In this document: positions 21,972-33,061 of the stretch, piece by piece
Numbering within the stretch: the stretch's first letter is position 1
Layout: every line of letters begins with the position of its first letter
Notes under the pieces: generated by a model
Database searches by the model: none
Seen by the model: the letters and a program-made list of their open reading frames with translations, nothing else
What the model was told of the DNA's origin: nothing
Assembly: GCA_946902875.1 (NCBI GenBank)
Contig: OX336343.1
Coordinates: forward strand, 14,567,361 to 14,631,360
Length of the DNA stretch: 64,000 nt
Source: Nematopogon swammerdamellus
Taxonomy: Eukaryota; Arthropoda; Insecta; Lepidoptera; Adelidae
Direction of reading: 5' to 3'
Translations under genes and position numbers: made by a program

Positions 21972-23667
21972 CAGTGTTGCCATGTTAGGAGATTTTCTCC
22001 TAGATTCAGGAGAATTTCAGTGGTGTTAGGAGAAGTTTTTGCCTGTCAGGAGAGTAGGAGAAAATTTAGGAGAAAGAAAATCACTACAGGAGAAGATTTA
22101 GGAGTGAGAAACTTGGGATTAAAATAAAAACATATATTTACTAGTAACAAACAAATATGTCGGTATGTACGGTGACACGAACTGTCTGTGAATCAACCAA
22201 CCAACTTCTCAAGTCACATAATATACGATAGGATTTGTCTTTTGATAAGAGCAAGATTCACCTTCTTGTTCTTTGGATAGGATAAATAATGAAATGATAC
22301 ACTCTGTGAACGTGTGCGTGCATCGATCGACCAACCAGCCGACTACCGGGCGGGCCAAACCGAACGAACACTTTGTTATCAATCAATGTTATTTACTTGT
22401 ATTCTTTGCAATGATCAGTAGTATTATTAGGCCTACGTCGACTGTCTGTCCTTTAGTCCGCACTACTTTAAGGGCTGTATCTTTTGTACCGTAATAGGTA
22501 ACTGGTTGTGATTTTCCCAGGTTATGTGTTATTTATTATTGGCGGACATCCTATCAAATATTAAGAAAAAATAAATAAAAATTAAGGGCTTCCCCATACA
22601 AGAAACGTGATTTAAAAAAATTGCTTGTTTGTTTTTGCTCTAACGTAAAAATGGTAAATACGTACAATTGTCAAACTTGGTGTGGTTAAAAACTAAAAAA
22701 AAAAAAAATAATGAAAACAGACGAATTACGTGGTGGTTAGAATGGCAATCGTGGTTATGACGGGAGGACAAATCGTTATTGGCGGAGAAGTGATCGAACA
22801 GGTTAAAGGAAGAGTAGGTAGTACCTATATCTCGGTCAAATACTGCTTGGTAGACAAGGTCTCCTTAAGGAGGTCGAGGGACGAATTCAACTGAGTTGGG
22901 CTGCCTCGGAAATTTAAAATTCGCCCCGAGATCTGACCCGTATATATTATGACCAGTGCGTCCTCCTGGTTATGATATGACGTACTGGTGGGAAACGTGA
23001 GCTCTGACTATAGTTGTTTTTCAAAGTTGCCCAGCGAGCGATGGAACTAGCAGGCTGGGCTGGGAATAACTACGCGAAATTGTGCGTAATGAATGAATGA
23101 ATGAGGCAATCCTCCGACGCACCAAAGTAATCAATATTGGAAACCAGGTGGATAAGCTAAAATGGCAGTGGGCTGGGCACGTTAGCCGAAGGGACGACGA
23201 CCGTTGGAGTAACCATGTACTACAATGGTGGCCGTGGACAGGAAAACGGAGTGTGGGAAGACCACCTGTCAGGTGGGAAGCCGACATGCAGTATGTCGGC
23301 GGAAAGCATTGGTCCGTACCGCTGAAGGCCGAGAGACTGGAGGAAAATTGAAGGCGTATGTCCAGCAGTCGACGCTTACACGCCGACTGACAGAGAACCC
23401 TCGGTGCGTGAGTTCGACTCGCACTTGACCGGTTTTCAGGGTGCAAAAGATACAGCTCTTTACAGGTAAGACAGACAGACGGACGGACAGATGGCCTAGG
23501 CTTAGTAATATGGTCCCGTACGGATAAGGAACACTAAAAATGTGGTGATTTTTTTATAATTTGAATAACAGGAGAATTTTTTAGTAGGATGAAAATTTTC
23601 TAGGAGATTTTTAGGAGATTTTCGAAGCCAATCTAGGAGAATTTAAAAATTTGAGTTGGCAACACTG
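21972..23667 (-). mobile_element. hAT-like non-autonomous element, copy 2 (inverted)
   Basis: The ends are CAGTGTTGCCATG (21972) and GAGTTGGCAACACTG (to 23667). A perfect 8-bp target duplication CACTGCGT lies at 21964-21971 and 23668-23675. It is the same family as 18313-19886 in the opposite orientation and about 120 bp longer. It carries the same RTE reverse-transcriptase fragment, here on the plus strand (22741-23350, including KLKWQWAGHVSRRDDDRW and KRSVGRPPVRW). Confidence 0.82.
23097..23351 (+). pseudogene. RTE reverse-transcriptase fragment captured in a DNA transposon
   Basis: The frame has the RTE/BovB signature KLKWQWAGHVSRRDDDRW, then GKRSVGRPPVRW. An upstream piece at 22741-22800 (GGQIVIGGEVIEQV) fits the preceding RTE region. 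Frameshifts and stops separate the pieces. The inverted copy at 18536-18841 holds the same fragment, so capture came before the two insertions. Confidence 0.65.
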
Positions 23668-23728
23668 CACTGCGTATTGAAACGTTGGTGCTAGATTGAG
23701 CCTAGAAAAATCACGATTGTTCAGATTG

Positions 23729-23742
23729 TTCTAGAATAGTTC
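23729..23742 (+). promoter_or_regulatory. Heat-shock-element-like motif, distal starvin promoter
   Basis: TTCTAGAATAGTTC: a perfect TTCnnGAA pair followed by a third TTC one base too far. It lies about 280 bases above the candidate distal first exon and about 60 bases after the end of the hAT-like element. No TATA box is seen. This is a candidate HSF site only. Confidence 0.4.
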
Positions 23743-24023
23743 GCGCGGCTTCGAACCTGGTTCGTTCGTTCGTAGCTTGCTCGTGGTTCCGTGGTGGTTC
23801 GCTTAATGCGCTCCGTGTCCCTTCGCTCCTGTGGGTGGTTCGCTCGCTCTCACCTCGCCTCGCGTCCTGTCAGATAAACTATTTCAGGCAGTCAGGCTGT
23901 TCGTTTTTGGATTTAGATTTTGCCTGTTACCTGGACCTCGGGAGAAAGAAGTTGTGTAGATATTTATTAGATATTGTGCTTTTGCCTTGCCGTCATCCGA
24001 AGAAGCAGCTCACACGGGTCGCT

Positions 24024-24047
24024 ATGCCGCTGCGAGGAGCTGACTTT
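24024..24047 (+). CDS. stv: Candidate distal first coding exon of starvin/Samui
   Basis: ATG at 24024 opens MPLRGADF and is followed by a strong donor, TTT|GTAAGTATT. The exon ends in phase 0. Starvin exon 2 (52233) starts in phase 0, so splicing over a 28-kb intron would give MPLRGADF joined to KGFPFDEEE, a 600-residue isoform. The upstream 300 bases are CpG-rich and promoter-like. No other plus-strand exon that could accept this donor was found in the window. Drosophila starvin is known to use alternative first exons. The link is inferred; the donor and phase are seen. Confidence 0.5.
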
Positions 24048-27000
24048 GTAAGTATTCCACTCTGCTATATTACCTAGGACTTATGTGACCATATCCCTTA
24101 GTAGAGTGTTATTTTGCCCTCGGCCGGTGCCTATGCTCGTTTTTTGGCTTCGTTCATGTTAGTGGAGTTTATAGCTCTGGTTCAAGGTCGCGAGAGGAGG
24201 CCTTGTGACGATGGTCTAATTCTAACCTTAGTGTCAGCTGTAGTATTTTTTTTTAACTTTTAAATTTTCCGCTCAGATGTTTGCAGTGAGCGTCCTGCAG
24301 GATGACTCTTGAATATTTGAGCGTGTCCGGGCTTTCCGAATGTTTAGGTCAATCGCTACCTGCTCTCTGGCTTAGTGCCAAGTTTTTTGTTTCAGTGTAT
24401 ATTAAAGTCATTGGATCAGACAGAGGGAAACTGTAATGGCAATTATTTAGTAAACATAGGTGTACCTACCTAGTTACGCATTTCTTTTGATGCAAATTTT
24501 TTTTTAAATATGTGCTTATGCCTTTGCAGTGCAATAAAATGCTTAGAACATAAAATAATGAACATTTTTTTGAAATTTTAAAGTGCTTTCTTTGTTTGCT
24601 TAAACCTGTTGGCTCCCACAGGTATATAATGCATAACCCTCCCCCTGACTCCCGGCCCGGGTTACTTTCGCCTCGCGGAAATGTGGGGCCGCGCAGCCGG
24701 CGCATGCACCAAATACTTAAATATTTTCACAAATCTATGTCAAGTGAGGATTTAATTATTTAAAAGCAAAGACAGAAGTTTTCGAATTTTTTCCGAAAAA
24801 AAATTTAAATAGCGAAAAATAATTTTGCATTTATAAAGTTGTAGGGCATGTGCTTTCACACGTTGCGGGACATCACCAGGCTAGCGGGGAGGTCACTATG
24901 GGGGACCCCCCGCTAACCAATCGATCAGTCGGCTCTGTTTAAATATCATTGTACCGTGTGGGGCCGGTACTTTAAAAGAATAGCCCAACTGCATCTCTCC
25001 CCGTGTATGTCGTAAAAGGCGACTAAGGGATATGACTCCCTTCTTATATTACGAGGTGGTAGGGTTTAACCAGCCCGGGTTGGTACCACCGCACTGAATG
25101 AAAGGTCGGTCGAAACGGCTATGTAAATAGTTTGTGTTTTCCGTCCAGTTCAGTGTAGCCGGCACGACCGAAGGGAAGGCTGACGTGGCACCAAGATCAC
25201 CCGGTGTTATGGGCTGACATCACGGGAGTTGTAGGTGATGTAGCCAACCGTGTCAGTTTCCATAAAAAAAAATAAAAAAATCACTTTGTCTATAATGTCC
25301 AATTATAGGTAGAATTTGGGAGGCGCATCTCGTGCGTGCATAGTTATCTTGAATATTTATTTTTAGTATGAATGAAGGAATAATCTTTCAATAATTTGTT
25401 TTTATATGAATGAGCGTTTTCCACGAAAAACAAATTACACCTACGTGTTCCTAAAAAGTATTACTAAACTATTATGCTAGCCTACCAACCAGGTGCGAGC
25501 CCGGTATCCGCTTTGGAACCCCAGCCAGGCTGAAATTTGCTACTTGAAGCTTTTGCCCTGAGCTTACAACAAAGTACGCTCACAAGTACACGTACAAAGT
25601 AAGGTATTGTTTGAATTGTTCCTTTGCATGTAAAATTGCAACATATTTCGTTTGTATTGCAATTTTCTTGATTACATTTATTTATTTATGTACATTTTTT
25701 GTTCCTTCTTCCCACTAAAATAAATTATCTCATGATTCTTTTAACATCTTTTAAGATTAATTAAATTTCTTGATTAATTAAAGTGTTGTTATTGTGTATT
25801 TCTTAAGTTCTAAGTCAATTTCCTTATCCGCTGATATTGTCATACGCGCATACATATGGGCACATACTGTACATATGTCATCTGATCCTACTCTAGTATT
25901 GCTAAGGTTCATTGGCCAGCCCATCCTTCATATTTGGTTGCAAAACGCTCTTCGTAGTATTTCAATGTAGTATGTATACGTTTTAATGCAATATATGCTC
26001 TTTATTTACTAAGTTTAGTACTTTTGTTTATTTGCTTAAACAAAGATAGCATGAAATTACCTGTAAACATTCCTCAAGACTTATTCCTCAATTTACTACG
26101 TGGGTACCGGGGTACGGTTATTAGCTATTCCTTTTGTTTACCTAGCTCTACTTGACTAGTGAGTGTTATTTGACATATCAGACAGTGATTTGTTTGAAGC
26201 TCAAGCGAGTCTTACCTGAAAGTTCCTTGTTTACAAAATTACTCATTCTGCGAGAGAATGCAACACAGAGAGAGGGTGAGGATGTGTGCTCCCCACAATC
26301 TTGAATGTGATGCACTTTGGGAAGTAGCAAGCTAACATTGTGACTCTAGATCTATTAGCCGCCATCACATGAGAGTATTCTAAACTGAATCAGGGGTAAT
26401 GTTGGTAAAAAGGTTAATGCCGCCATGTTAGGTGAAATATATTATATATAAAAAAACAAAAATACTAGACTAATAAAACAGTAATAGAAAAATTTATATA
26501 TTCTCTATGTCCTGCAACAAAAATATTAATTGTGAGTGCAATTCCTGAATTTTTTCACAATGCGACTTACTGATAAGTAGAAAGACCATAATAATAATTT
26601 AAATGGAAATAAATACACCTGATCCGCAGATAATTAATCACGAAAGATAAACATTCTTTCCTTGCGTGCCTAAAATTGGAGAATGCCTACCCGATGTAAT
26701 AATGTCCCTACTCCACAGGACAGTTGAACTTCTGATTGCGTGTACCCCGAGTGTGGCCACCCTAACTGCCTGCTTGCAAGGTTAGTGTTTGTTATGTGTG
26801 TCTCCTCTTAGATATAAGTAGGTACTCTTTGGTTTTTTTATCACTACATATTTACAACCAAGTTACATATATTCACTAACATAAATTTGTGATTCTATCT
26901 ACATATTTGAATTTCTTTGTTAACTTGAATAATGAATGGCATACTCTACACAATATACCCTCCAGGATCACTATACGGATAGTTCATGTGTCACTGCATT

Positions 27001-27411
27001 TCAGTTCACTGTCTGTTGTGTATATGACATCAGACAGGCTATATTATGCACAGCTGCCATTGTAGACACATCCATACAGATGCATAGTCAACTAATATAC
27101 GTGGTGGTGCATGTCCGTATGATTGTGTCGAAGTTATTAATTTGTTGCAAGCTGCATGAAACATTAACATTTGCAAGCTGCACCTCGAGCTGCACTTAAC
27201 CAAAGATGTATGGGCATTTAACAGATGTAAGGATCCCTAATAAACTAAATGCAAACCTATATTATCAATTGTGTCAACTGGGCTGGGTTGCTCACAGGTG
27301 AACTAGTTTCTAGAATGAAGGTGAAGGGTTGAGCTTAAAATTAAACTTGTAGGTAATTAGAACTAAACTATGAAGTTAAATCAGGTTTGATATTAATCTG
27401 TAAATAAATTA
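24048..27411. other. Intergenic or long-intron sequence with repeats
   Basis: No exon found. It includes the SINE at 24953-25279, which is listed separately. The rest is AT-rich, with scattered degraded repeat sequence. If the distal starvin exon is real, this is its first intron. Confidence 0.4.
24953..25279 (+). mobile_element. SINE, head C type, full body
   Basis: The head GTGTGGGGCCGGTACTTT ... CACTGCATCTCTCCCC ... GGGATATGACTCCC leads into the common body (GTTGGTACCACCGCACTG, CAGTTCAGTGTAGCCGGC), the tail CCGTGTCAGTTTCCAT and an A-rich end. Confidence 0.7.
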
Positions 27412-27419
27412 TGTACGTA

Positions 27420-27749
27420 TAGGGCTGCCATCCGTCCGGGTTTCCCCGGATTTGTCCTCTTTTTGAAGGCGGCCGGGGGCGTCCGGGGGGATTTTTTAAA
27501 TTGTCCGGGTTACACGAAATTCAAAAATCGCGCCCGCTGCTTAACTCTATGATAGACACTAAACGTCGAGCCATAGCTTGAAGACGACCGTGAGTAATGG
27601 CCGTTAAATATTTAATTTTGTCAAAAAGTTTAAAATAAAATAATTGTCATGTCATAATAAGAAAAAAGCAATGTCCGGGTTTTTATATGAAAATCCGGAG
27701 TTTTACTACTTTTTGTCCTAGTTTAATGATTTTAGAGATGGCACCCCTA
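27420..27749. mobile_element. hAT-like MITE, 330 bp
   Basis: The ends are TAGGGCTGCCAT and ATGGCACCCCTA. A perfect 8-bp target duplication TGTACGTA lies at 27412-27419 and 27750-27757. The motif TCCGGG repeats near both ends, as expected for transposase-binding sites. There is no coding frame. Confidence 0.75.
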
Positions 27750-28004
27750 TGTACGTACATAGTTTCAGGGTATTTGTTTTGGCTAGCCCCGCTAGTCTAG
27801 TGACTAGTATCTATTGTTTGTGTGCATGCAGCGTGCTAAACTGATTCTAGGAGATTAACACAACCATTTCAAATGCTATGTCAGATGATAGTTTCTCCTG
27901 TAATATAGAAAATGAACAGCTGCCAAGTTTTTCAGTTTGCCACTGTTTTTAAGTGCAGACTTCAGGGATGCAGTCTGTATTCATATATACATACATACCA
28001 CACG

Positions 28005-28265
28005 CTGTATCCCGGCAATCGGGGTAAGCAGAGTAATCGGAGTTGTGCTGCAGGTACTCTTGTAAATTACAGCACAACACCGACCACCACGTTTAACCAA
28101 GTATTCGGACAAAACAACTATCAAGCAGCAAGCAAGGTACGAAGACCCACCCGCTGAATAACTCGGTGGATGGATTGTTCCAAAGTGAGAGGTGGCTACC
28201 CTGTCGCCCTTTAGCACGACATCTTATCCATATCCCTTATTCGCCTTTTACGACATACACGGGCA
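28005..28265 (-). mobile_element. Retroposon, head C plus tail D type, antisense
   Basis: CGGGGTAAGCAGAGTAATCG through GAGAGGTGGCTACCCTGTCG to CTTTTACGACATACACGGG is the reverse complement of the 4.05-4.37 kb element. Confidence 0.6.
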
Positions 28266-28269
28266 GGGA

Positions 28270-30360
28270 GAGATGCAGTGGGTATGCAGTATTCAGTACA
28301 ATTAATGTAATGTATAATGAAAGGTTAATTTCATGAAATTTGTATGTAGGGTCTACATTGTTGCGCAGGCCTTGTTTGTAATGAATTTGTCGAGGAGTGG
28401 ATTGTGTGCTGTCGTTACGCATCTTGGGAGGAGGCTAATACGAATTTGTATATTCTTCTACTTCTTTTTTTAAGGGAGGGTGGGCGAGTCGTCCACTAGT
28501 CCCCTCGACCCATACTACAGCTATGTTCTTCCAAAATGTATAATCGAAGCAGGGAAAGAAATACTAAGAGAAAAATAAGATAGCTGATTAATGCCAAAAG
28601 TAAAAAACTTCTGACATCATCATGTTCTTTTCGTTTCAAATTCAAATGCAAGTCATAGGGACCATTAAACTTTTAAAAAGGGTTTACTTTTAAAATTAAT
28701 GTTTATTTTTATTTATAGCTAAATTTATTTGTATAGTTAATTTAGTTATTTTTAAGTATTGTATTTCAAATAAAGTATTACCTATTTAATATAATGCAAG
28801 TTCGTTATCGCCACACCACAATTTTTGGTATCTAATTTTAGTAATTTTTATGTTACCGATAGAAATCATACCTAGACATTTTCGTAATGAGGTATTTAGA
28901 TTTTAGCATTTCTCAAAATAATCATGTTTCAACTAAGACCAGCGTCATTGTGAGGTGAATTGCCTACTTCCATGCTTAAGTCATCATCAGGAAACACTCG
29001 ATGATCTATTTTAGGGCCACTTAAGACCAAAATAAATGCACCAGGAACAACGCACGCACACACCATTACTGTTCAAAGCGGCCAATGGCCTAATGGCTCT
29101 GATGTTATAGGTACACTTTCGTGCTGTTTGTTTCCCGCTGCATCCACTCTATCAAGTGAGAAGATAAAGCTTGAAATAAAAGTTAAATTACAAATTTTAA
29201 AACCCCCAACCATTAAAAAGTCCAAAATAATTTCCGCGCTAAGTAAATTCCAGCCCAGCTCTTGAGTTTTTATATTTTATTTACTTAGCGGTCCCCCGAC
29301 CCCTTTAAGTAAGTAAAAGGAAATTATTTTTGACTTTAAGGGACGGGGGTTTTTAAATGTGTGATTTAACTTTTATTTCAAGCTTTAAAAAAACAGCGTG
29401 CAAATTGGTCCACTTTTTAAGATAATAAAATTTTTGATTGCCTAATTACTTGATTATTTGATTACAAACCTAGCTAACAACCATCCCGATTAAACCAGCT
29501 TTCCAATAAAAAAAAAGCCGCATCCAAATTGGTCCATCCGTTTGGGAGCTACGATACCACAGCCACACAGACACACGCATGCACACATACACACACACGC
29601 ACACCCACACTCACACATGTTAAACTTATAACACCCCTCTTTTTTCGTCAGGGGTCAAAAATGAAGCTGGAATCAGAACTTGTGTGTTCATTTCTGTATT
29701 TCATGTGTGTAATATTAAATATTCTGAATTTTTTACAATATTAAAAAAGGATGCAAAATATAAACGTATAAAAAATCACGTCATAAATACTAGAAAGAAG
29801 AGACGATGAATTTATTTTGGAATCGAAAATGGAATTAATAAATGGGGAAATTACAATCGGACACATTTTGGAGCAAGTAAAATAGTTACCTTCATGTATT
29901 AAAATTATTTTTTTTCAGTAATCTAGTAATTAATGTGTAGGTATTTCCGAATCTCAAGCAAATGGGCGATTTATTCTTTGATTTTTAAGTTCTTCTTGTC
30001 AAGTCGAAATGGCGAATGTCGATTTTATGTATAACTACATTACAATAATTTCTTTATAAAAGTGGTTATTTACGGTGGCTATTACGCTTCAAGAGATACA
30101 GCCCTCGGACAGACACACAGACAGACGGCGTAGGCTTAGTAATAGGGTCGCGTACCAGATATGGAACCCTAATAAATAATTCATACGCACTATATCTATT
30201 TTGAACCTGTGCAACCTTGAATGCTCTGGTAGTGTTTCATAGGTTAATACACTGGCTGGAAACATGAGCTGTGGCAGGCCATGCGTTGTTATTTATTAAT
30301 GTATGTATGTACGTAGTTCTAGTTACATGTCAAAACAGTGCTCTAGAAACTCTCACGAGT
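28270..30360. other. Repeat-rich region with a hairpin element
   Basis: Arms at about 29166-29240 and 29310-29389 (AAGCTTGAAATAAAAGTTAA and its complement) fold back around an unpaired middle. A CA-rich stretch at 29560-29620 leads into AACTTATAACACCCCTCTTTT, which recurs at about 55968. At 30100-30170 a degraded repeat with ACAGACAGACGG and TTAGTAATAGGGTC is present. No gene was found. Confidence 0.5.
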
Positions 30361-30480
30361 ATTATTTTTTTTTTATTTTTTTTTATGGAAATTGACACTG
30401 TTGGCTACATCACCTACTACATCCATGATGTCACCCATATCACCTTGATGAACTACTAGGTACCAACCATGTCAGTGCTT

Positions 30481-30573
30481 ATATATTAGTACTAAGCACG
30501 ACCCAGGTTCAAATCCTGGTCGGGATGTATTTTTTCCAATGATTTCCGATTTGCATTTTTCTAATTAAAAATA
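30481..30573 (+). mobile_element. Short retroposon with a perfect tRNA T-arm
   Basis: CCAGGTTCAAATCCTGG is a perfect T-arm with B box; no A box is present, and AT-rich sequence follows. It is flanked by CATGTCAGTGCTT (30468-30480) and CATGTTAGTGCTT (30574-30586), a 13-bp duplication with one change. It looks like a 5'-truncated tRNA-derived retroposon. Confidence 0.55.
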
Positions 30574-31234
30574 CATGTTAGTGCTTCCCTTCGGTCGTGC
30601 CGGCTATACTGAACTGGACGGAAAACACGAACTATTTAAATAACAGTTTCAATGGACCTTTCATTCAGTGCGGTGCACAGTGTCAAATATGACCATAAAA
30701 TCGGGCACGTCCTTTTTATTCCAGAAATTAATAGATTTAGTTATTTAAAATGCTAGAGTAAAACTCCCCCGCCTCTGCGACTTTTAGTTTAGGAGAAATA
30801 CATTTTTGAAAATTACACTTTTTTAGTTTCGGAAAAACGAAAAATAATTCTACAATTAAAACTAAGCTACTTATTTAAATTTCACTCAGCCTTATCAAAG
30901 ACCCTTTCGAATATTCACATTTGAAAAGTTATTCGAGGCTGTGAAAGTTTACAGAAATCGAATTATATTTTTTTTTTCTCCTAGATCCTGTAATAGTAGG
31001 CGGAGATATTTATACCGAAAATAGTTCACTGTTTCCTATGTCCTTTAAAAAAACCGACGCCTAATTCCATGGGTTTAAGAAGTTATGCTCATTTTAGAGC
31101 AATTATCAAGTTTCGGGCAATAGGGTTGGCACTTTACAAAATCTTTTATTTTTCCGGAAAATAATGATATGATCCCAGCAGTGGATGTATATGGACTGGT
31201 CAGTCAGTCAGTCAGTGTGTATGTGTTCACTGCT

Positions 31235-31395
31235 GGACATACGCCTCCCCAATTTTAAACATAGTAGCCGACATGAAATGAAGGGAAACACTGACATGGC
31301 ATGCATACCTAGTTCTCCCGGTGTTATGGGCTGACATCACGGATGCTGTAGTGTAGGTGATTTAGCCAGCCGTGTCAGTTTACATAAAAAAAAAC
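31235..31395 (+). mobile_element. SINE tail fragment in the foldback loop
   Basis: CACTGCTGGACATACGCCTC looks like an RTE LINE end. It is followed by the common SINE tail (CCCGGTGTTATGGGCTGACA, GCCGTGTCAGTTTACAT) and an A-rich end. Confidence 0.5.
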
Positions 31396-31689
31396 AAAAA
31401 AAAAAAACAAACACAAAAACCAAAACAAACTAATTATTATTAAAAGAAATCACGAAACAATACAATAAATTAATCAAATGTCAAAAATAAATAAATAAAA
31501 AATGGGAAAATTTTTATTCATTCTAGTAACAACCCTAGCCCATAGCGAATAACTACTGTAACTTCTTAAAGCCATGGAATTAGGCGTCGGTTTTTTTTTA
31601 ACGGACAGAGGAAACAGTGAACTATTTTCGGTATAAATATCTCCGCCTACTACTACGGGATCTAGGAGAAAAAAAAATAATAATATATA

Positions 31690-33001
31690 CAGTGGTGGCC
31701 ATATAATTAAGAACGATTATTTTAAGGACATATTTTTTTCGAACAAAGTTGCATAACATATTGGATAAATTTTCTTTTATTTTTTGTGGTATGGCAAAAT
31801 ACTTCCATACTATTTGTACATTCATTATACACCACCATTAAAAAAAGAAACTATGAAATTGTAATACAATACGTAAACCTAACATCTGAACCCATAGTAC
31901 TATTCTTACAGGCTGGTCACATAATTAAGAACGCAGACTAAATATATTTTTTATCATAATTTGGATTTAGAACACTTTGTGCTATGTCACTTTTTGTATA
32001 ATTTTGGCGCCATTTGTTGCTGTAAAAATACTAAGACGTGTTTATTTCATTTAAAACGATGTGGAAAAAATAAAAGTTGTGATCAACCTTTGAGAGAAGT
32101 TATAATAAGACTTCGCGAGAACAAATGGTCGTATAAAAAGATAGCAGACCATGTGAAATGTTCAAAAACCATGGTTTTCCACGCTGTGAAGCATTTCAAT
32201 ACATATCAAACTACTTCAAATATACCGCGCGCGCCTAAACAGAGGAAGACATCTCGTCGAGACGATAGAAACATCGTTCGTTTGGCTAAAAAATTTCCAT
32301 TTAAAGGGTCCAATGAAATAAAAAAAGATGTTTTTGGCGAAAACAATCCCTCAGCAATCTCGGCACGCACCATCCGAAGGCGTTTAGTAGAAGAGAAGTT
32401 ATTCGGAAGGATAGCACGGAAGGTACCCATGTTGACACTGCGCCATAGGCAAGTCCGTATCGCATTTGCAAGAAGATATGAAAACTGGACAGTTAGACAG
32501 TGGAAAAATGTTCTTTTTTCTGATGAAAATAAAATAAACAGGTTGTGCTCTGATGGAAGACAATACGTACGACGCCCTGCGAATAAAGCATTCGACCCCA
32601 AGTTCACAAAAGTGACATTAAAGCATGGCGGTGGAAACTTGAAAATTTGGGGGTGCTTTTCTGGTCATGGAGTCGGGCCTGCTAGGCTCATAGAAGGCAA
32701 CATGGATTAGTATCAATACAAAGATATACTGGAGGAAACAATGTTAACCTATGCTGAAGATGTACTTCCGGTCACTCTCATTTGTACGTAAATTTGTTAG
32801 TGTTCAAAATAAATGTACTTTATTAAAAAAAAACACGTTTTATTTTATATCTGTATTCATAATTCAGTTTGCTTTATCCATCCACATACCCATTTCATAG
32901 AACAACAAATTACTTCTGAGAAGAAACACAAAAAATTACGACATGCTTTATTAAAAATTTCCTCTAACTAAATATCGTTCTTAATTATATGGCCACCACT
33001 G
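31690..33001 (+). mobile_element. Tc1/mariner-like element, defective
   Basis: Terminal inverted repeats CAGTGGTGGCCATATAATTA at 31690 and its complement ending at 33001, flanked by TA (31688-31689, 33002-33003). A second copy of the left repeat (GGCTGGTCACATAATTAAGA) lies inside at 31911, as in IR/DR-type Tc1 elements. No matching inner right copy was seen. It is inserted in the right arm of the foldback element. Confidence 0.8.
31961..32788 (+). pseudogene. Tc1-like transposase pseudogene
   Basis: An N-terminal helix-turn-helix region (ENKWSYKKIADHVKCSKTMV) is followed by the DNA-binding and early catalytic region, with the first acid in VLFSDENKINRL. After IEGNMD a stop codon (TAG, 32707-32709) interrupts the frame. 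Coding sequence resumes as ILEETMLTYAEDVLP and then ends. The second and third catalytic residues of the DDE/D triad are missing, through deletion. A length near 340 residues is usual; here 249 codons precede the stop. The start codon is uncertain because the open frame begins at TTG. Confidence 0.75.
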
Positions 33002-33013
33002 TATACTTAATTC

Positions 33014-33061
33014 CACAGAGCATCAAATGCGCGCGCCCCGGTAGGTATTTGATGCTCTGTG
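33014..33061. mobile_element. 48-bp hairpin insertion with 8-bp duplication
   Basis: The arms CACAGAGCATCAAAT and ATTTGATGCTCTGTG are perfect 15-bp complements around an 18-base GC-rich loop. It is flanked by CTTAATTC at 33006-33013 and 33062-33069. The left arm of the host foldback element lacks it, which confirms insertion. Confidence 0.7.

Noticed and set aside
18313..23667. One giant palindrome or inverted segmental duplication
   Set aside because: Each arm has its own perfect but different 8-bp target duplication, so they are two independent transposon insertions.
29560..29620. CRISPR-like or telomere-like array in the CA-rich stretch
   Set aside because: A simple CA microsatellite without spacers; the organism is an animal.
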